Shown here in pieces: positions 9,859-11,903 of a stretch of DNA of 11,903 nt. The notes beneath the pieces were generated by a model. That model worked only from the letters and a program-made list of their open reading frames with translations. It was not told the origin of the DNA and did not search any database. Position numbers and translations under genes: made by a program. Source of the stretch: CAYNCE01 sp964522515 (GTDB taxonomy: Bacteria; Patescibacteriota; Patescibacteriia; UBA2196); the NCBI GenBank assembly GCA_964522515.1, contig CAZFWC010000018.1:1-11903 (forward strand), read 5' to 3'. Positions within the stretch are counted from its first letter, which is position 1, and the number at the start of each line of letters is the position of its first letter.

Positions 9859-11903
9859 TTATTTTATTTCAACATGACTTAATAATTTTTTAACTCTGCT
9901 TTCAAAAGCATTTGAAATAGTATCACTGGTTTTAAATTTTTTTGCTTCTTTTTCTAGTTTTTCTAATTCCTCATTAAATTCTACATTATCTTTGTTATGT
10001 TTTTGTGAATGCTTTTTAGCCTGTTTTAAATATCTTTGTAATTCTGATAAAACATTTTTTCTTTCTTTAGATTTTAAATCAGCTTTATTTAATTTACCAA
10101 TTGCGCCAACAGCCAAACCTAAAGAATTTCTATTAACCTTCCTATTTTCTATTCTTTTACTTTGCGGGATGTCACCAATATCTTCTTTAAATTCCATCCT
10201 TCCGATTTTTATACTTTCTTTTGATGTGCCAGATGCACGCTGAGCGTCCATCACAACACCGTCTATGTGATTTTTTAGATATTTCTTAAATTTATTTTTT
10301 TCATCATCTGAAAAACTATTATATTGCTCTTCGCTAAATCCTTGAAGTTCATTTTTTAAACTTAAAATACTTTCACCAAAATCAGATTTATCATACAATT
10401 CTTGGCGTGTGTACGGTGTGCCTTTTTTCGGATCAGTTATATTTGATTCTTCATTGCCAACCTCTTTAAGTTTTTCATTAATCTTTTCTTCCAGAGCTTC
10501 TATTTTATTAATTGTGGACTTTCTAAAAGACCAAGCATCTATTCTCTCAATTGCGCTTCTTCCTTTATCAGAAAGATCATACAACTCTTCTTGTACTTTA
10601 TTATCATCCATTAATGGCGCTATTATATTTTTTTCTGTCTCTTCTGTGGCAACATCTGGAATATCTCTACCTAAATTTTTCTTGTCAATTTTTTTATCCT
10701 TTGCTTTTTCTTTATTTTCAAGAGACACTTTATTCAAAACAGCATCATCTTCCTTGATCATTTTGCCCTTTCCATCAACTTTAATATTCCCTTTACCATC
10801 AATATATTCACCCGAAGTTTCAATTTGATAACCTGTGGCTTTAACAAACTCCTCATTTCCAGCTTCAACAAGTTCTTTTTGTTTATCTGTTAATCCTTTA
10901 GCTTTTACATCTATAATTGCTCTACCTGTTACTCGTTCAAATTGTCTTGCATGCATTTTTTGCAATAAACCTTCATAATCTTGAACTTCTTGATTTTCTA
11001 ATTTAAAGCTATCATTTTTATCGTGGTGTCTAGCTAAAACACTTTGTAAAATCTTTGCATAATTTCCCCTGTCCACTGCCTGCATATTATCTTTTTTCTT
11101 TAAAGCATCTAAAATACCTAAAAATTCTGGATGATTTTCCAAATCCATTATACTTTCATTAAATCCTGTAATTAATCCTGGATTATTAAAATCATTTTCT
11201 TTCTTTTTATCAAAATCTTTTTCAGATTCCTTGCGAGTATCTGAAACATAACCCAATCCATCATCTGTCATCCTGACTGAACTTTTATATTTTGCGCTTA
11301 CATCACCTGATGCTTTTTGTGCATTTATTAGTAACAACTCCCTGTATTTATAATCTTCTTCTTGACGACTTTTATCATCTCTTTTTATTCCAGTTTGTTT
11401 TCTAAATTCACTTTCATAAAAATCATTATTAAGTTTGCTCAAATTCATATCTTTTGAATTTGCCATATATAATCGCCTTGCATTTACTTCTTTCCATTTT
11501 CCAGCTTTTATATCATCGTGTAATTTAATTCTATTCAAATCTTCACCGCCCATAAATTCTCCTCGTTCCTCCATTTCTTTAGATTTTTTCATAGATTGTT
11601 GATACTCAAACTGTCTCAATGCATTTTTTCCTCTTTCACCTCCCCATTTCGCTGTCATAATTGCATCTCTTTCTGCTCGCTGTTCAGCAGTATATTCTTT
11701 ATCTAAACCTGCAAGCCTTCCTGCTTTGCTTGTTTTCATTCTTTGCCCTAATGCTCTAACACCAGCTGGCAACTTAGTCGCTTCTGTGCCAGCTTTAACA
11801 CCTTGCCAAGTCTTTTTCCCTGCCCATTTTCCTGCCAATTGCGGCCGTTTTGCAATCCACTTCCCCGCACCTTCCATTTTCGTTTGCCACTTCCCAGCAA
11901 TTT
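9859..11903 (-). CDS. Large basic helical protein, 5' end outside the window; possible VirB6/TrbL cytoplasmic tail
   Basis: At least 680 residues. An ATG at 11877 exists, but the frame stays open to the window edge (IAGKWQTK precedes it), so the true start is upstream. The visible N-terminus has three AGKW repeats about 11 residues apart (AGKWQTKMEG, AGKWIAKRPQL, AGKWAGKK), followed by a Gly/Ala/Lys-rich stretch to AGRLAGL. The rest is charged, helical and coiled-coil-like, with no membrane helix, Cys cluster or nucleotide-binding motif. Such Gly/Ala/Lys-rich segments followed by helical tails often follow the membrane helices of VirB6/TrbL proteins in Patescibacterial T4SS loci. That reading fits its place upstream of the core genes, but the membrane part would lie outside the window. 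Alternatively it is an independent cytoplasmic protein. The stop is followed after 10 nt by the next gene. Confidence 0.7.
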   Translation of the reverse strand, partial: IAGKWQTKMEGAGKWIAKRPQLAGKWAGKKTWQGVKAGTEATKLPAGVRALGQRMKTSKAGRLAGLDKEYTAEQRAERDAIMTAKWGGERGKNALRQFEYQQSMKKSKEMEERGEFMGGEDLNRIKLHDDIKAGKWKEVNARRLYMANSKDMNLSKLNNDFYESEFRKQTGIKRDDKSRQEEDYKYRELLLINAQKASGDVSAKYKSSVRMTDDGLGYVSDTRKESEKDFDKKKENDFNNPGLITGFNESIMDLENHPEFLGILDALKKKDNMQAVDRGNYAKILQSVLARHHDKNDSFKLENQEVQDYEGLLQKMHARQFERVTGRAIIDVKAKGLTDKQKELVEAGNEEFVKATGYQIETSGEYIDGKGNIKVDGKGKMIKEDDAVLNKVSLENKEKAKDKKIDKKNLGRDIPDVATEETEKNIIAPLMDDNKVQEELYDLSDKGRSAIERIDAWSFRKSTINKIEALEEKINEKLKEVGNEESNITDPKKGTPYTRQELYDKSDFGESILSLKNELQGFSEEQYNSFSDDEKNKFKKYLKNHIDGVVMDAQRASGTSKESIKIGRMEFKEDIGDIPQSKRIENRKVNRNSLGLAVGAIGKLNKADLKSKERKNVLSELQRYLKQAKKHSQKHNKDNVEFNEELEKLEKEAKKFKTSDTISNAFESRVKKLLSHVEIK

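Noticed and set aside
10409..10828. Plus-strand reading frame of 139 codons, apparently hydrophobic
   Set aside because: It is antisense to a Glu/Lys-rich gene. Reverse complements of such codons give Phe/Leu/Ser, which mimics a membrane protein.
1..11903. CRISPR array made of the many short palindromes
   Set aside because: Copies are of several families, in both orientations, irregularly spaced, partly coding and without uniform spacers; no cas gene is seen.
1..11903. Alternative genetic code with TGA read as Gly, as in some Patescibacteria
   Set aside because: Long genes run without in-frame TGA, and TGA ends VirB4 and the DUF559 gene at sensible places.

Overview
The window reads as a piece of a Patescibacteria (Candidate Phyla Radiation) chromosome. 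This is an inference from three things: a very AT-rich background with few or no recognisable ribosome binding sites, a conjugation-like type IV secretion (T4SS) locus with a PrgI protein, a TraC-like protein and a VirB4 ATPase, and many GC-rich palindromic repeats of the kind common in these genomes. The standard bacterial code fits, since TGA acts only as a stop. I see no rRNA, tRNA or CRISPR array.

Every supported gene lies on the minus strand, so the transcript runs from about 11903 down to 84. In that order the genes are: a large helical basic protein that runs off the window edge (possibly the cytoplasmic tail of a VirB6/TrbL-like channel protein); a 308-residue unknown; a DUF559 nuclease cassette; a 437-residue unknown; a GIY-YIG nuclease cassette; PrgI (VirB3-like); a TraC-like protein; a second GIY-YIG cassette; the VirB4 ATPase; a VirB8-like anchored protein; a 160-residue Lys-rich membrane protein; and a VirB2/TrbC-like two-helix pilin-type protein with a long Cys-rich extracytoplasmic tail. 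PrgI, TraC-like, VirB4, VirB8-like and VirB2-like together give the energised inner-membrane core of a T4SS. No VirD4 coupling protein, VirB11 or relaxase is visible here.

Laid over this operon is a dense population of short repeats. Family A is a MITE-like element with ends GTTGGCTCCATC: two full copies of 102 and 124 bp lie between genes, and two partial copies lie in frame inside a gene. Family B resembles CCTGTCCGCCGTAGCT...GCGAAGGAGGA. Family C resembles CCTGTCCTGAG...GAAGGATC. Family D is a roughly 21-bp palindrome, CCTGCCT...AGGCAGG, often nested in A or B. The DUF559 gene has its own two layers of inverted repeats. Each of the three small nuclease genes is enclosed by an inverted repeat pair. 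Repeats begin within 0 to 2 nt of the stop codon at most gene junctions. Some repeats have entered coding sequence in frame, adding peptides to the 437- and 308-residue proteins, in the manner of the Rickettsia palindromic elements.

The most interesting reading is that a conserved secretion operon has been repeatedly entered by single-gene nuclease cassettes and their gene-free relatives without breaking any core gene. Several automatic gene starts fall inside repeats, so I moved five starts downstream (pilin-like, VirB8-like, VirB4, TraC-like and DUF559 genes), with smaller shifts in PrgI and the second GIY-YIG gene.
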